A DNA stretch of 64,000 nucleotides, taken from assembly GCF_002954455.1 (NCBI RefSeq), contig NZ_MSCC01000002.1, forward strand, positions 985,440-1,049,439, given 5' to 3'. Below are positions 46,407 to 56,249 of this stretch, piece by piece. The position numbers were made by a program, and so were the translations under genes. Source of the DNA: Photobacterium aquimaris. Its GTDB lineage: Bacteria; Pseudomonadota; Gammaproteobacteria; Enterobacterales; Vibrionaceae. The notes beneath the pieces are model-generated. The model saw nothing but the letters and a program-made list of their open reading frames with translations. It ran no database searches and was not told the origin of the DNA. The first letter of the stretch is position 1, and every line of letters starts with the position of its first letter.

Positions 46407-47372
46407 TTAAATAAACTGAGAGCTTTCTCTGATTTTTATCTCAAATTGACCTTCACAGCTGCTGAAATCACGTTTGATTAGCTTCTTAACCGCTTGGTAA
46501 CCCATCTGATAATAATTAAAACTAACACTGGTTAAACTCGGTACTAACAAGTCGCTATAGTCATAATCACCAATACCTACCACCCAAATATCATGACCAA
46601 TTTTCAATTGTTGTTGCTTTGCTAACCGGTATAAACGAATGGCAATATTATCCGTCGCGCAAAAATACACGTGCTGAGGTTGTAACTGAATATCTTGGTA
46701 GGCTTGCTTTTGCTCGGAATCTGTTATGGATTGTAGATAACACGACAAATGAGGCGCAGTAGCTGCAATAGTGGTTTGAATTAACTGGGTTCGACTTGAT
46801 AACATTCGCTGATCATAAATATAATCAATCGCAACCACAGGGGCCTGCTGTTGCTGAAGTTGAGTCAGAGTTTGTGTAACTAATGCGGAAATTGCAGCGT
46901 GTTCTGGATAATATAAACAGCAGCGTTGCTGGCTCTCTTTACCAATAAATATTAAATTTTCTAATCCTTGATAAAAAGGTTCGACGACACTGTGTTTTGA
47001 AGCAATAACAATGGTACCCAATGCGTTCAAACCGTTAAATTCGCTAACCGCTTGACGTTCTGATTCATGGCTAAACCCTGTTGCATGAAACAGCATACGC
47101 GCATTCGATTCATTTGCTGCCGCTAGTGCACCTTTAATCACTAAACTGGTGGTATAAGATTCAATTCTTGGTGCGATAAAACCAATAATATTTGATTGGC
47201 TACGAATTGATCGCGCAAATTTATTGGGGGTATAGTGATTTTCTTTTACGATCGCATCAATTTTAATACGATTTTCTTCTGACACATAGCCACCATTAAA
47301 ATAACGTGACACTGTCATTTTTGAAATTCCAAGCTGCTTTGAAATATCAGCCATAGTCATTTTTTGCGTCAT
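46407..47372 (-). CDS. LacI-family transcriptional regulator (MalI-like position)
   Basis: A 321-residue LacI/GalR repressor. The HTH is MADISKQLGISKMTVSRYFNGGYVSEENR with the hinge helix NKFARSIRSQSN following, and a periplasmic-binding-protein-like effector domain after residue 60 (IIGFIAPRIES, CATDNIAIRLYRLA, VVGIGDYDYSDLLVPSLTSV). It is upstream of the GH13 and malX-like genes on the same strand, with a palindromic operator in the gap. It should repress the alpha-glucoside genes until a sugar or sugar phosphate is present. Confidence 0.93.
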   Translation of the reverse strand: MTQKMTMADISKQLGISKMTVSRYFNGGYVSEENRIKIDAIVKENHYTPNKFARSIRSQSNIIGFIAPRIESYTTSLVIKGALAAANESNARMLFHATGFSHESERQAVSEFNGLNALGTIVIASKHSVVEPFYQGLENLIFIGKESQQRCCLYYPEHAAISALVTQTLTQLQQQQAPVVAIDYIYDQRMLSSRTQLIQTTIAATAPHLSCYLQSITDSEQKQAYQDIQLQPQHVYFCATDNIAIRLYRLAKQQQLKIGHDIWVVGIGDYDYSDLLVPSLTSVSFNYYQMGYQAVKKLIKRDFSSCEGQFEIKIRESSQFI

Positions 47373-47884
47373 AAAAACTGTATTACTCTATCAATATCAT
47401 TATTCACAGTATCCAATATATCTGCCTCCAACACAGTAACTAAATGACATACAGCGCCTATTATCCTTCACTCCACAGTCTATAGCGGGCTCTAACCCTA
47501 CCACTACCAACAAAAAACCCTCAGAAACACAACAAAATTGAAACTTTTTTTCAAAAATACAACGTATGTATAAATTTTAACATTTTTAGTACAGTATTTT
47601 AAAATAAGCATTTTATTACTAGTGTTAATTGATCAAAAATAGAGAAAATCAGTCGTTATGGTGATAAAGACAGATTAATTTATTAACTGATAACCAACTA
47701 AAAATCGCACAACTAACCACTTTTTCACCATAAAAAATAATTAAATATTATATATCATGCAGTTATCTTTTGTTACACTAGCAACCAGAGTGATTACAAT
47801 TCATTAACGCAAATTCGGTGCTATCAGCAGTTATTTAACGTTCTCAATTGATTTGTATAAGTAAACTGTTTCATGGAGGAAAAA
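47373..47884. other. Divergent promoter region of lacI-like gene and cyo operon
   Basis: About 510 bp with no gene. It must contain the cyo promoter; a strong ribosome site GGAGG is at 47876-47880. The middle section (47550-47760) is A/T-rich, but I cannot assign regulator sites with confidence. Confidence 0.45.
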
Positions 47885-48772
47885 ATGAAAATAATCCGCA
47901 GTAAGAAGATGATAATAATTCTTCTTACCTTACTTGTAACATTGCTTATGGTGGCTCTTTTTGCCAGCAGTAATATGGTGCTGTTCGATTCTAAAGGCAT
48001 CATTGGCGAAGCACAGTCATCACTGATCATTACTTCAGTACTACTGATGGCAATTATTATTGTGCCCGTTTTATTTATGTCGATTTACTTTCCTTATAAA
48101 TATCGTCATAGCAATAAAGAAGCGGAATACACTCCAGAATGGGAGCATTCCACTAAAATAGAAGTCATTGTCTGGACCGTACCATGCTTGATCGTATTAG
48201 CATTAGGATGGATCACTTATCAAACTTCTTATTCTCTCGATCCAAGAAAAGAGATCGTTTCGAATAAAGAACCATTAACGATTCAAGTCGTTGCTATGAA
48301 TTGGAAATGGCTTTTCATTTATCCAGAACAACAAATTGCAACAGTGAATGAAATAGCCCTTCCCGTTAACCGTCCCGTTAAATTCTTAGTCACATCAGAT
48401 ACCGCCATGAATTCCTTTTTTATTCCTCAGCTCGGTAGTCAAGTTTACGCAATGGCCGGCATGGAAAACCGTTTAAACCTCATGGCACAACAAGAAGGGT
48501 CTTACCGCGGTATTTCAGCAAATTACAGTGGTTATGGCTTTGCCAACATGCGCTTTAAAGCTCATGCAGTAAGTGATGCCGATTTTGACCAATGGATACA
48601 GAAAGTAAAAACCTCTGAGCAAGTTCTAAATAACAACACTTATGACCAACTTACAGCTAATGCTAAAGAGCAGATAAAGGCACCGCATCCGGTGACCTAT
48701 TTTGCCTCTGTCGCACCGTTGAAATTTAAAGATATTATTGAAAAGCATGCAGGAGTCCAAAATGGCTTATAA
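47885..48772 (+). CDS. cyoA: Cytochrome bo ubiquinol oxidase subunit II
   Basis: A 295-residue subunit II: N-terminal signal-like helix, two membrane helices, then the periplasmic cupredoxin-like domain (IQVVAMNWKWLFIYPEQ, PVNRPVKFLVTSDTAMNSFFIPQLGSQVYAMAGM) without the CuA ligands, as expected for a quinol rather than cytochrome c oxidase. No lipobox cysteine is visible near the N-terminus, unlike E. coli CyoA. ATG 47885 follows GGAGG. Its end overlaps the start of cyoB by 11 bases. Confidence 0.95.
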   Translation: MKIIRSKKMIIILLTLLVTLLMVALFASSNMVLFDSKGIIGEAQSSLIITSVLLMAIIIVPVLFMSIYFPYKYRHSNKEAEYTPEWEHSTKIEVIVWTVPCLIVLALGWITYQTSYSLDPRKEIVSNKEPLTIQVVAMNWKWLFIYPEQQIATVNEIALPVNRPVKFLVTSDTAMNSFFIPQLGSQVYAMAGMENRLNLMAQQEGSYRGISANYSGYGFANMRFKAHAVSDADFDQWIQKVKTSEQVLNNNTYDQLTANAKEQIKAPHPVTYFASVAPLKFKDIIEKHAGVQNGL

Positions 48773-50849
48773 AGGAGATGTATACGCCGAAGCGGATCCA
48801 ATTTTCGGCAAATTAAATTGGGATGTCATTCCTTTTACCGATCCAGTTGTTTTCCCCGTTATGATGGCTGTTGTCATTGGTGGATTAGCACTACTTGGCT
48901 TGATTACTTATCAAAGAAAGTGGCACTACCTATGGAGCGAATGGTTTACCTCTGTCGATCATAAAAAAATAGGTATTATGTACATCATTGTCTCAATGGT
49001 GATGCTTGTACGTGGTTTCTCTGACGCAATACTGATGCGCTCCCAACAAGCAGCTTCAACTATTGATGCCAGTTATCTACCACCAGAACACTACGACCAA
49101 GTCTTCACAGCCCACGGCGTGATCATGATTTTCTTCGTTGCAATGCCATTCGTGGTGGGGTTAATGAATATTATTGTGCCATTACAGATTGGTGCCCGTG
49201 ATGTAGCCTTCCCATTTTTGAACTCCCTGAGTTTTTGGCTATTTGTTGTCGGTGTTATTCTGATTAACATGTCACTGTTTATTGGTGAGTTTGCCGCAAC
49301 AGGTTGGTTAGCTTACCCGCCACTTTCTGGAATGGATGCCAATCCTTGGGTCGGAGTTGATTATTGGTTATGGTCACTGCAAATATCAGGTATTGGTACG
49401 CTATTAACTGGTATTAACTTTGTTGTTACCATCCTTCGTATGCGTGCACCTGGCATGAAGATGATGCAAATGCCAGTATTTACATGGACATCACTATGTG
49501 CCAACGCACTGATCGTCCTTGCTTTCCCTATTTTAACTGTCACCCTAACCTTACTCACCCTCGATCGTTACGTCGGTACCCATTTCTTTACCACTGATAT
49601 GGGTGGTAACCAAATGATGTACGTCAACCTGATTTGGGCATGGGGTCACCCTGAAGTTTATATTTTAGTATTACCCGCTTTTGGTATTTTTTCTGAAATA
49701 ACCGCAACTTTCTCTCGTAAACGCTTGTTTGGTTACACATCATTAGTGTGGGCAACAATGGTAATTATGGTGTTGTCGTTTATCGTTTGGCTGCATCACT
49801 TCTTTACCATGGGCGCAGGAGCAAGTGTTAACGCCTTCTTTGGTATTGCAACCATGATTATCTCAATTCCAACTGGGGTTAAAATCTTCAACTGGTTATT
49901 TACCATGTATAAAGGCCGAGTCGAATTCAGTGCCAGTATGTGGTGGACGATTGCGTTTTTGATCACCTTTACCATTGGTGGTATGACAGGGGTAATGCTA
50001 GCAATACCTGCGGCCAACTTTGTACTACATAACAGCCTATTCGTTATTGCCCACTTCCATAACGTAATTATTGGTGGTGCGTTATTTGGCTACTTTGCTG
50101 GTTTAACTTACTGGTTCCCTAAAGCAACTGGATTCACCCTTGATGAACGTCTAGGTAAGATTTCATGTGCACTTTGGACCGTCGGTTTCTTCGTTGCCTT
50201 TATGCCAGTATATGTGCTTGGCTTTAACGGCATGACCCGTCGCCTTAATGTTGCAGATAACCCAGAGTGGGCACCTTACTTATGGGTGGCAGCATTTGGT
50301 GTGTGTATTGTTGCGGCAGGTATCGCTGTTCAATTCTACCAAATCTACGTCAGTATTCGTGATCGTAAGAAGAATGTAGATCTCACTGGTGACCCATGGA
50401 ATGGCCGTACATTGGAATGGGCTACATCGTCCCCGCCTCCGTTCTATAACTTTGCTTTATTACCAAAAATTCATGATCGTGATGAACACCATTACGCGAA
50501 AGAGCATGGTTTAGCCTACCAAGAGCCTGAGCGTTATAAGCGCATCCATATGCCAAAAAATACTTGGGCGGGTGTGGTTATCAGTCTGTTCTCATTGATG
50601 TTTGGTTTTGCTTTTATCTGGCATATCTGGTGGATGGTGATTGTCGGCACCGTGGGTATGATTGCGTCTTGGATCATTTATAGCTTCCAACGCACTAAAG
50701 ATTACTATGTTGAAGTTGCTGAAATTGAAGCTATTGAACGTAAGCATTTAGCCAAAGTTCGCGGTGAGAAGACATTTGAAAACGAAGATGGTGAAGATGA
50801 TGATGATTTCAATCCATCAGGTCTAAATCCAGCAGATTCAATAGCATAA
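48762..50849 (+). CDS. cyoB: Cytochrome bo ubiquinol oxidase subunit I
   Basis: A 695-residue haem-copper oxidase subunit I with about 15 membrane helices. The haem and CuB ligands are visible: the Tyr-linked CuB His in WAWGHPEVYILVLPAFG, the HHFF pair in WLHHFFTMG, and the haem histidines in VIAHFHNVIIGG; FTAHGVIMIFF holds the first haem ligand. It carries out quinol oxidation, O2 reduction and proton pumping. The ATG at 48762 has AGGAG six bases upstream; second gene of the operon. Confidence 0.97.
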   Translation: MAYKGDVYAEADPIFGKLNWDVIPFTDPVVFPVMMAVVIGGLALLGLITYQRKWHYLWSEWFTSVDHKKIGIMYIIVSMVMLVRGFSDAILMRSQQAASTIDASYLPPEHYDQVFTAHGVIMIFFVAMPFVVGLMNIIVPLQIGARDVAFPFLNSLSFWLFVVGVILINMSLFIGEFAATGWLAYPPLSGMDANPWVGVDYWLWSLQISGIGTLLTGINFVVTILRMRAPGMKMMQMPVFTWTSLCANALIVLAFPILTVTLTLLTLDRYVGTHFFTTDMGGNQMMYVNLIWAWGHPEVYILVLPAFGIFSEITATFSRKRLFGYTSLVWATMVIMVLSFIVWLHHFFTMGAGASVNAFFGIATMIISIPTGVKIFNWLFTMYKGRVEFSASMWWTIAFLITFTIGGMTGVMLAIPAANFVLHNSLFVIAHFHNVIIGGALFGYFAGLTYWFPKATGFTLDERLGKISCALWTVGFFVAFMPVYVLGFNGMTRRLNVADNPEWAPYLWVAAFGVCIVAAGIAVQFYQIYVSIRDRKKNVDLTGDPWNGRTLEWATSSPPPFYNFALLPKIHDRDEHHYAKEHGLAYQEPERYKRIHMPKNTWAGVVISLFSLMFGFAFIWHIWWMVIVGTVGMIASWIIYSFQRTKDYYVEVAEIEAIERKHLAKVRGEKTFENEDGEDDDDFNPSGLNPADSIA

Positions 50850-50864
50850 GGGACGAGAGCAGTT

Positions 50865-51509
50865 ATGACTACAGACGTAAAAGATACACTTAACCTCAAT
50901 GTCCCTGCTCAGTCTCATGACGGTCATGATCTCGATGATCATGACCATCATGACTACGCTGGTGATACCATTTTCGGCTTTTGGATTTACATCCTCAGTG
51001 ACTGTTTATTATTCGGTACATTATTTGCCGTTTATGCGGTTTACTCCAACAGTTTCGCCGGCTTAATTGAGCCTAAGGAACTGTTTAATTTAACTTTTGT
51101 ATTGGCAGAAACGGCGTTACTACTGTTTAGTAGTTTTACCTTTGGCATGGCAATGTTAAAGGCTAACCATGAAGATATGAAAGGCATGCTCAAATGGTTA
51201 GGCATTACTTTCATGCTCGGTTTCTCATTCTTAATCATGGAGCTATATGAGTTCTACCATTTCAGCAATGAAGGTGCGACATTCCATAGCAGCGCATACT
51301 GGTCTGCATTTTATGGCCTAGTTGCAACTCACGGATTACACGTATTTGCTGGTTTAGTATGGATGATTGTGCTGTTCTTCCACTTTAAACGTGATGGTTT
51401 CTCTGAGGACAACAAAACGCGCTTAGCCTGCTTGAGTCTATTCTGGCACTTCTTAGATATTATCTGGATCTGTGTGTTTAGTGTTGTTTACTTAATGGGA
51501 GTATTGTAA
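50865..51509 (+). CDS. cyoC: Cytochrome bo ubiquinol oxidase subunit III
   Basis: A 214-residue membrane protein with five helices. The N-terminal tail is His/Asp-rich (about residues 16-30), followed by GDTIFGFWIYILSDCLLFGTLFAVY, typical of CyoC, and ends FWHFLDIIWICVFSVVYLMG. Structural subunit of the quinol oxidase. Stop overlaps the cyoD start by one base. Confidence 0.95.
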   Translation: MTTDVKDTLNLNVPAQSHDGHDLDDHDHHDYAGDTIFGFWIYILSDCLLFGTLFAVYAVYSNSFAGLIEPKELFNLTFVLAETALLLFSSFTFGMAMLKANHEDMKGMLKWLGITFMLGFSFLIMELYEFYHFSNEGATFHSSAYWSAFYGLVATHGLHVFAGLVWMIVLFFHFKRDGFSEDNKTRLACLSLFWHFLDIIWICVFSVVYLMGVL

Positions 51510-51862
51510 TGAGCAATTCAACTAACCAACACGCAACTGAACATGGCCAAGGCGGCCAAGCCCATGGCAGTGTTAAAGAATATGTTCGAGGACTGATATT
51601 CTCGATTATTTTAACCATTGTTCCTTTTGCAATGGTAATGGCTGGCGTTGGTTCAACCCAGTTCATTATTGGTGTGATCATGGTATTAGCCGTGGCACAA
51701 ATCCTGGTACAACTGGTGTTCTTCCTTCATATGAACACCTCATCAGAACAAATGTGGAATACGTCATCTGCCGTATTCGTGGTCGTCATTGTTTCTATTA
51801 TTCTTATTGGCTCTTTGTGGATCATGGATCACTTAAACCACAACATGCTAATGGGTCATTGA
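51509..51862 (+). CDS. cyoD: Cytochrome bo ubiquinol oxidase subunit IV
   Basis: A 117-residue, three-helix subunit. His/Gly-rich N-terminus, then SVKEYVRGLIFSIILTIVPF and LVQLVFFLHMN, as in CyoD. It assists assembly of the CuB centre in subunit I. Its gene lies between cyoC and cyoE. Confidence 0.94.
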   Translation: MSNSTNQHATEHGQGGQAHGSVKEYVRGLIFSIILTIVPFAMVMAGVGSTQFIIGVIMVLAVAQILVQLVFFLHMNTSSEQMWNTSSAVFVVVIVSIILIGSLWIMDHLNHNMLMGH

Positions 51863-51875
51863 TCAGGGATGTTCT

Positions 51876-52793
51876 ATGATTAAACCTTATCTTAAACTCA
51901 CTAAACCGGGCATCATCGGTGGCAACTTAGTTGCCGCCGTGGGTGGCGTTCTACTTGCATCTCAAGGCAACATTAATTGGTTATTACTACTCGCAGTATG
52001 CGTTGGTACAACCTTAATTGTCGCTTCTGGGTGTGTATTCAATAATGTCATCGATATTGATATCGACAAGTTAATGAAACGTACCTGTGAGCGTGAATTG
52101 GTCAAAAAAGTGGTGCCTGTCTCTCATGCTTTAATGTGGGCGACAGCATTATGCCTAGCGGGGTTTTTTACCCTTTATCAATATACATCTGTGGTCGCTT
52201 TTGAATTTGGTGTACTTGGATTTGTGGTTTACGTCGGCTTTTATAGCCTCTATTTCAAACGTAAATCTATTCATGGCACTTTAATTGGTGGCTTATCTGG
52301 TGCGTGTCCACCTGTTATTGGCTATTGTGCTGTTACTGGCCAGTTTGATGCTGGTGCAGCGGTATTATTCATCACTTTTTGTTTATGGCAGATTCCACAT
52401 TCATATGCGATTGCAATCTATCGTTTCGAAGATTACAAAGCCGCATCAATTCCAGTGTTACCGGTTGAAGTGGGGATTGCGCGAGCACGTCACCATATCA
52501 TCGGTTACATTATTGCCTTTGCAATGGCGGCATTTACCCTTACTTACCTTGGTTACGCTGGCAGTTGGTATGCATTAGGTATGGGACTGGTGAGTTTACA
52601 TTGGCTCTATATTGCTAAAGTAGGCTATCAAAAAGTGCCTAATGCTCAATGGGGTAAGAAAATGCTGTTAAGCTCTATTTTTAACATCATGGTCTTTTGC
52701 ACCTTAATTTCTCTGGATTTTTCATCTGAAACTCTCGAGAAAAATTACCAAGTAAATGCGCTTCCTGCAGTGATAATGGAGCCGCATTCATGA
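51876..52793 (+). CDS. cyoE: Protohaem IX farnesyltransferase
   Basis: A 305-residue UbiA-superfamily prenyltransferase that converts haem B into haem O for the bo oxidase. Conserved NNVIDIDIDKLMKRT (first Asp-rich site) and FCLWQIPHSYAIAIYRFEDYKAA (second site), with about nine membrane helices. Preceded by AGGGATG. Its stop overlaps the start of the sco gene (ATGA). Confidence 0.96.
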   Translation: MIKPYLKLTKPGIIGGNLVAAVGGVLLASQGNINWLLLLAVCVGTTLIVASGCVFNNVIDIDIDKLMKRTCERELVKKVVPVSHALMWATALCLAGFFTLYQYTSVVAFEFGVLGFVVYVGFYSLYFKRKSIHGTLIGGLSGACPPVIGYCAVTGQFDAGAAVLFITFCLWQIPHSYAIAIYRFEDYKAASIPVLPVEVGIARARHHIIGYIIAFAMAAFTLTYLGYAGSWYALGMGLVSLHWLYIAKVGYQKVPNAQWGKKMLLSSIFNIMVFCTLISLDFSSETLEKNYQVNALPAVIMEPHS

Positions 52794-53410
52794 CCAAAAA
52801 CCCAACTAAAATGGTGCTTCTCGTTGGAGCACTATTTCTTGCCACACTGATGGGATGCTATGTCTATAACACCACTACCCCTGTTGGTGAAAATGTAAAG
52901 CCACTTAAAGATCTTGGTGGCCCTTTTGAGCTTAATAGTTTAAATGGCACTGTTAGCCTTGATCAATATAAAGGCAATATCGTGGTGCTTTATTTTGGTT
53001 TTTTAAACTGCGCTGAAGTATGCCCTTCTTCAATGGGGGTTCTATCTGCGGCTTTATCACGCCTATCACCACAAACCTATGACCATGTGCGCGGGCTATT
53101 CATTAGTGTCGATCCTGAACGTGATGATTTAGTGTCTTTAAATCAGTTTGCTAAATATTTTGACGATCATGTTGTCGGCGTGACAGGTACACAACAACAA
53201 ATTGATGCATTAACCAAACAATATGGGGTCTATTTTGACATTGTCGATATGGAATCATCGGAATTAAGCTACACCGTTGATCACTCTTCACGGTTCTACA
53301 TTATTGATGAAGCAGGCACATTAGTTGGTGCGATGAGCCATAACACCACCCCCACAGAACTCGCTGCAGGTATTGAGCGTGTTTACGCCAAATCAATTGC
53401 TAAACAATAG
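52790..53410 (+). CDS. SCO1/SenC family copper chaperone
   Basis: A 206-residue membrane-anchored thioredoxin-fold protein. N-terminal anchor with Cys23 (a possible lipoprotein site, LMGC), copper-binding CxxxC pair Cys74 and Cys78 in NCAEVCPS, and the third ligand His165 in TVDHSSRFY. SCO proteins deliver copper to oxidases. A CuA-lacking bo oxidase needs copper only at CuB, so a role in CuB supply or redox homeostasis is likely. It is translationally coupled to cyoE. Confidence 0.92.
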   Translation: MTKNPTKMVLLVGALFLATLMGCYVYNTTTPVGENVKPLKDLGGPFELNSLNGTVSLDQYKGNIVVLYFGFLNCAEVCPSSMGVLSAALSRLSPQTYDHVRGLFISVDPERDDLVSLNQFAKYFDDHVVGVTGTQQQIDALTKQYGVYFDIVDMESSELSYTVDHSSRFYIIDEAGTLVGAMSHNTTPTELAAGIERVYAKSIAKQ

Positions 53411-53421
53411 GAGATATAATA

Positions 53422-53925
53422 ATGAAAAAAAGTTCTTTGTATTTAGCATTCTTACTTAGCTGTTTTCCGACTGCGGTTTTTGCCACTGAAATGCCCCATG
53501 CGGAACATCAGTCACCAGACCAGCACGATTATACTAATATTCAGCAAATTAACGCTGCATTAACCATTGAAAATGCGACTGCAAAAGCTACCATTCCTGG
53601 CGCAAAAGTCAGTTCTGGTTATATGAAAATCATCAATAATAGTGATAAAGCAATCACCCTGACCGGCGCGACCACAGCTATCGCCAAGCATACCGAATTT
53701 CATCGAATGTTTATGCGTGATAGCAAAATGGCAATGCGTAAAGTAGATATGCTTGAAATTCCAGCAAAAGGCAGTGTTACCCTTGCAAGCAATGGCTATC
53801 ACCTGATGTTTATGGGGGTTAAAAATGCGCTTAAAGCCGATCAAGTGATCACAGTGCGCATGCAACAAGCTGATGGTGAACAGTTTGATGTTCAGTTATT
53901 AGTTATGCCATTGAAAAAGCATTAA
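53422..53925 (+). CDS. Periplasmic copper chaperone PCu(A)C family
   Basis: A 167-residue secreted protein with a signal peptide (cleavage near residue 21, VFA-T). The copper(I) site H(M)X10MX21HXM is seen as His94, Met105, His127 and Met129 in TEFHRMFM, KMAMRK and GYHLMFMG. The His-rich stretch after the signal peptide may also bind metal. It works with SCO in copper delivery; the gene follows sco by 11 bases with GGAGATATA as ribosome site. Confidence 0.92.
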   Translation: MKKSSLYLAFLLSCFPTAVFATEMPHAEHQSPDQHDYTNIQQINAALTIENATAKATIPGAKVSSGYMKIINNSDKAITLTGATTAIAKHTEFHRMFMRDSKMAMRKVDMLEIPAKGSVTLASNGYHLMFMGVKNALKADQVITVRMQQADGEQFDVQLLVMPLKKH

Positions 53926-53938
53926 TCGGAGCGCTGAA

Positions 53939-54439
53939 ATGAAAGATGCACAACTTTTTATTATTGGAGTCTGTCTATTGCCAAGTATGTTTATTGCACC
54001 AGCAACGGCAAAAACATCAATGGACAGTATACTAGAGAGTCAAGCTATCCCTTGTTCGAGCGAATTGATACAACTTGCTGACGCAACATTGAAAACCAAC
54101 CCTCACCGTATATTGTCTTATACCGATAAATCAGACGATATTCACCTCTTTAATGCACTAGCAGTAACCAGCTATCGCGATCGTGATAGCCATGTTAGCT
54201 TTCACGGTGTAAAAAATACCGCTGGCCGCTGTGATACATCTGTCACAGAAAGTTACGTATTACAAACTTCGTGTTCTGATGCTCGTCACGAAGCATTCAG
54301 TAAATGGGATTTTCAAGGCAAGCTCAATGACAGGACTTATGTACTCAATAGTAAACGTATTAAAGGCAAACAAGCTTTTTTAACTGATCAATTACCCAAT
54401 ATTTGTTTAGTCACAACTAGGCAAGTGATCAGTAATTAA
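53939..54439 (+). CDS. Periplasmic hypothetical protein, last gene of the cyo operon
   Basis: A 166-residue protein with a signal peptide (about 1-24) and no family I can name. The mature part has five cysteines (CSSEL, GRCDT, QTSCSDA, NICLV), suggesting disulphides in the periplasm. Preceded by CGGAG at normal spacing and 13 bases after the PCu(A)C gene, then a terminator at 54481-54506, so it belongs to the oxidase/copper operon. Its function is unknown. Confidence 0.8.
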   Translation: MKDAQLFIIGVCLLPSMFIAPATAKTSMDSILESQAIPCSSELIQLADATLKTNPHRILSYTDKSDDIHLFNALAVTSYRDRDSHVSFHGVKNTAGRCDTSVTESYVLQTSCSDARHEAFSKWDFQGKLNDRTYVLNSKRIKGKQAFLTDQLPNICLVTTRQVISN

Positions 54440-54480
54440 TATTATTGTTATTTAAGAATCAGTAATAAATAACCACACAT

Positions 54481-54506
54481 AAAAAGGCTCAATTAAGAGC
54501 CTTTTT
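54481..54506 (+). terminator. Intrinsic terminator of the cyo-sco-pcuC operon
   Basis: AAAAAGGCTC (54481-54490) pairs perfectly with GAGCCTTTTT (54497-54506), with a T-run. Confidence 0.9.
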
Positions 54507-54542
54507 ATATATGTATCCCAAACTCGAAATTGAGTGGTGAAG

Positions 54543-56249
54543 ATGTTAAAATCGCCGCCCTTATTCGTAATAGATACCATCATGCACGCATCTGACACTA
54601 GCTTCACCCGCTTTATCGCAGCAACTGATATCCACCCACTACCTGAGCGGTTTACGTTTCCGTTTTGCTACACGCCTCATCCCTTATGCGTGTTAGCCGC
54701 TCAAGAGTTACAGCACCATATCGATACTCAACAGCAGTGGCAGCATAATTTTGGGTTAGACAACAATGATGCGATTGGTCACATGTTTGGCGTGTTATTA
54801 GTTCAAAACCAACAAGGTGAACTCGGTTATTTATCGGCATTTTCAGACAAGATTGCCAATCTAACCCACCTACCTCACTTTGTTCCCCCAGTGTGTGATG
54901 AACGCAACATCGATCCGGCGATGAAGGCTCAGCAAGCGTTGATTGATGAACTTAGCGCTAAAATAACCGCAATTGAGTGCAAGCCAAGCTACACTCAATT
55001 ACAACAGCAGTATCAAACAGCTCAAACTCAAGCTGAGTTAGCCGCTGAATCATTTCGATTACAAATGATAGAACAGCGCAAACAACGTAAATTACAACGC
55101 AAAGCGGCGGAGAAAAGTAATGATAGTGAATTCATGACTCAAGAATTCCATCGCCTTGCCCGTGAAAGTGCATTTGATAAGCACCAACAGAAAACAATTC
55201 GTCAGCAGTGGGCTCAAACACTGGCCGATATTAGCGATAAGTTACAAGCTGATACAGCAGAGTTGGCCTTACTCAAATCAGAATACGACAACTTAACGGC
55301 TACATTACAACAACAGCGCTACGCACAATATCAATTTCTAAATCAGTATGGCGAAACACAAGATTTAAATGATCTCTTTGGTGGTATAACACCGCCACAA
55401 GGTGCGGGAGATTGCGCCACCATTAAATTACTTCAACATGCCTTTAAGCAACATCTGAAACCTTTAGCGATGGCTAAATTTTGGTGGGGAGCCTCACCTG
55501 CAGCACAGATTCGTAAGCACAAATATTTTTATGAAGCGTGTAAAAACAAATGCGAGCCGATTTTACAGCATATGCTAGCAGGACTAGACATTGATGCTAA
55601 TCCACTTTTACAAAACCCAGCGGAAGGCAAAGAGCTAGAGATTGTGTATCAAGACGATGCGATGGTGGTTATCAATAAACCGGCAGAGTTTCTATCGGTT
55701 CCTGGAAAAACCATCACCGATTCTGTTTATAGCCGTATGCAAGCGATGTTCCCTGACAGTGATAGTCCATTAATTGTCCACCGCTTAGATATGTCGACCT
55801 CTGGGTTAATAGTCATTGCACTTACCAAAGATGCGCATAAAGCCTTGCAAAAACAGTTTATTGAACGCACCGCAGAAAAACGTTATGTGGCATTATTAGA
55901 TGGTATTGCCGAGCAGGATCACGGTGAAATAAACTTACCAATGCGAGTTGATTTAGACGATCGCCCGCGCCAATTAGTCTGTTATGAACACGGTAAACCT
56001 GCACTCACAAAGTGGCAGGTTCTTGAGCGTAAATACGGTAAAACCAAGGTTTATTATTACCCCAAAACAGGCCGTACTCACCAACTGCGCATTCACTCTG
56101 CCCACCACAACGGCATGAACATGCCGATTATTGGTGATGACTTATATGGTCAAAAAGCAGATCGTTTACATTTGCACGCACAATACCTTGGCCTAACCCA
56201 CCCCGTCACTGGTGAGCCAATGGTATTTGAGGTCGATGCTGATTTTTAA
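54543..56249 (+). CDS. RluA-family pseudouridine synthase with N-terminal extension
   Basis: A 568-residue protein. Residues after about 370 form the RluA-type catalytic domain: VVINKPAEFLSVPGK, catalytic Asp in VHRLDMSTSG, and KTGRTHQLRIH. The first 350 residues contain a long coiled coil (about 155-240, Gln/Glu-rich) and a segment LPERFTFPFCYTPHPLCVLAAQEL found in the long RluA-type proteins of Vibrionaceae. It probably modifies rRNA or tRNA; the target is unknown. Start is uncertain: ATG 54543 or a downstream ATG at 54582; neither has a strong ribosome site. Confidence 0.88.
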   Translation: MLKSPPLFVIDTIMHASDTSFTRFIAATDIHPLPERFTFPFCYTPHPLCVLAAQELQHHIDTQQQWQHNFGLDNNDAIGHMFGVLLVQNQQGELGYLSAFSDKIANLTHLPHFVPPVCDERNIDPAMKAQQALIDELSAKITAIECKPSYTQLQQQYQTAQTQAELAAESFRLQMIEQRKQRKLQRKAAEKSNDSEFMTQEFHRLARESAFDKHQQKTIRQQWAQTLADISDKLQADTAELALLKSEYDNLTATLQQQRYAQYQFLNQYGETQDLNDLFGGITPPQGAGDCATIKLLQHAFKQHLKPLAMAKFWWGASPAAQIRKHKYFYEACKNKCEPILQHMLAGLDIDANPLLQNPAEGKELEIVYQDDAMVVINKPAEFLSVPGKTITDSVYSRMQAMFPDSDSPLIVHRLDMSTSGLIVIALTKDAHKALQKQFIERTAEKRYVALLDGIAEQDHGEINLPMRVDLDDRPRQLVCYEHGKPALTKWQVLERKYGKTKVYYYPKTGRTHQLRIHSAHHNGMNMPIIGDDLYGQKADRLHLHAQYLGLTHPVTGEPMVFEVDADF

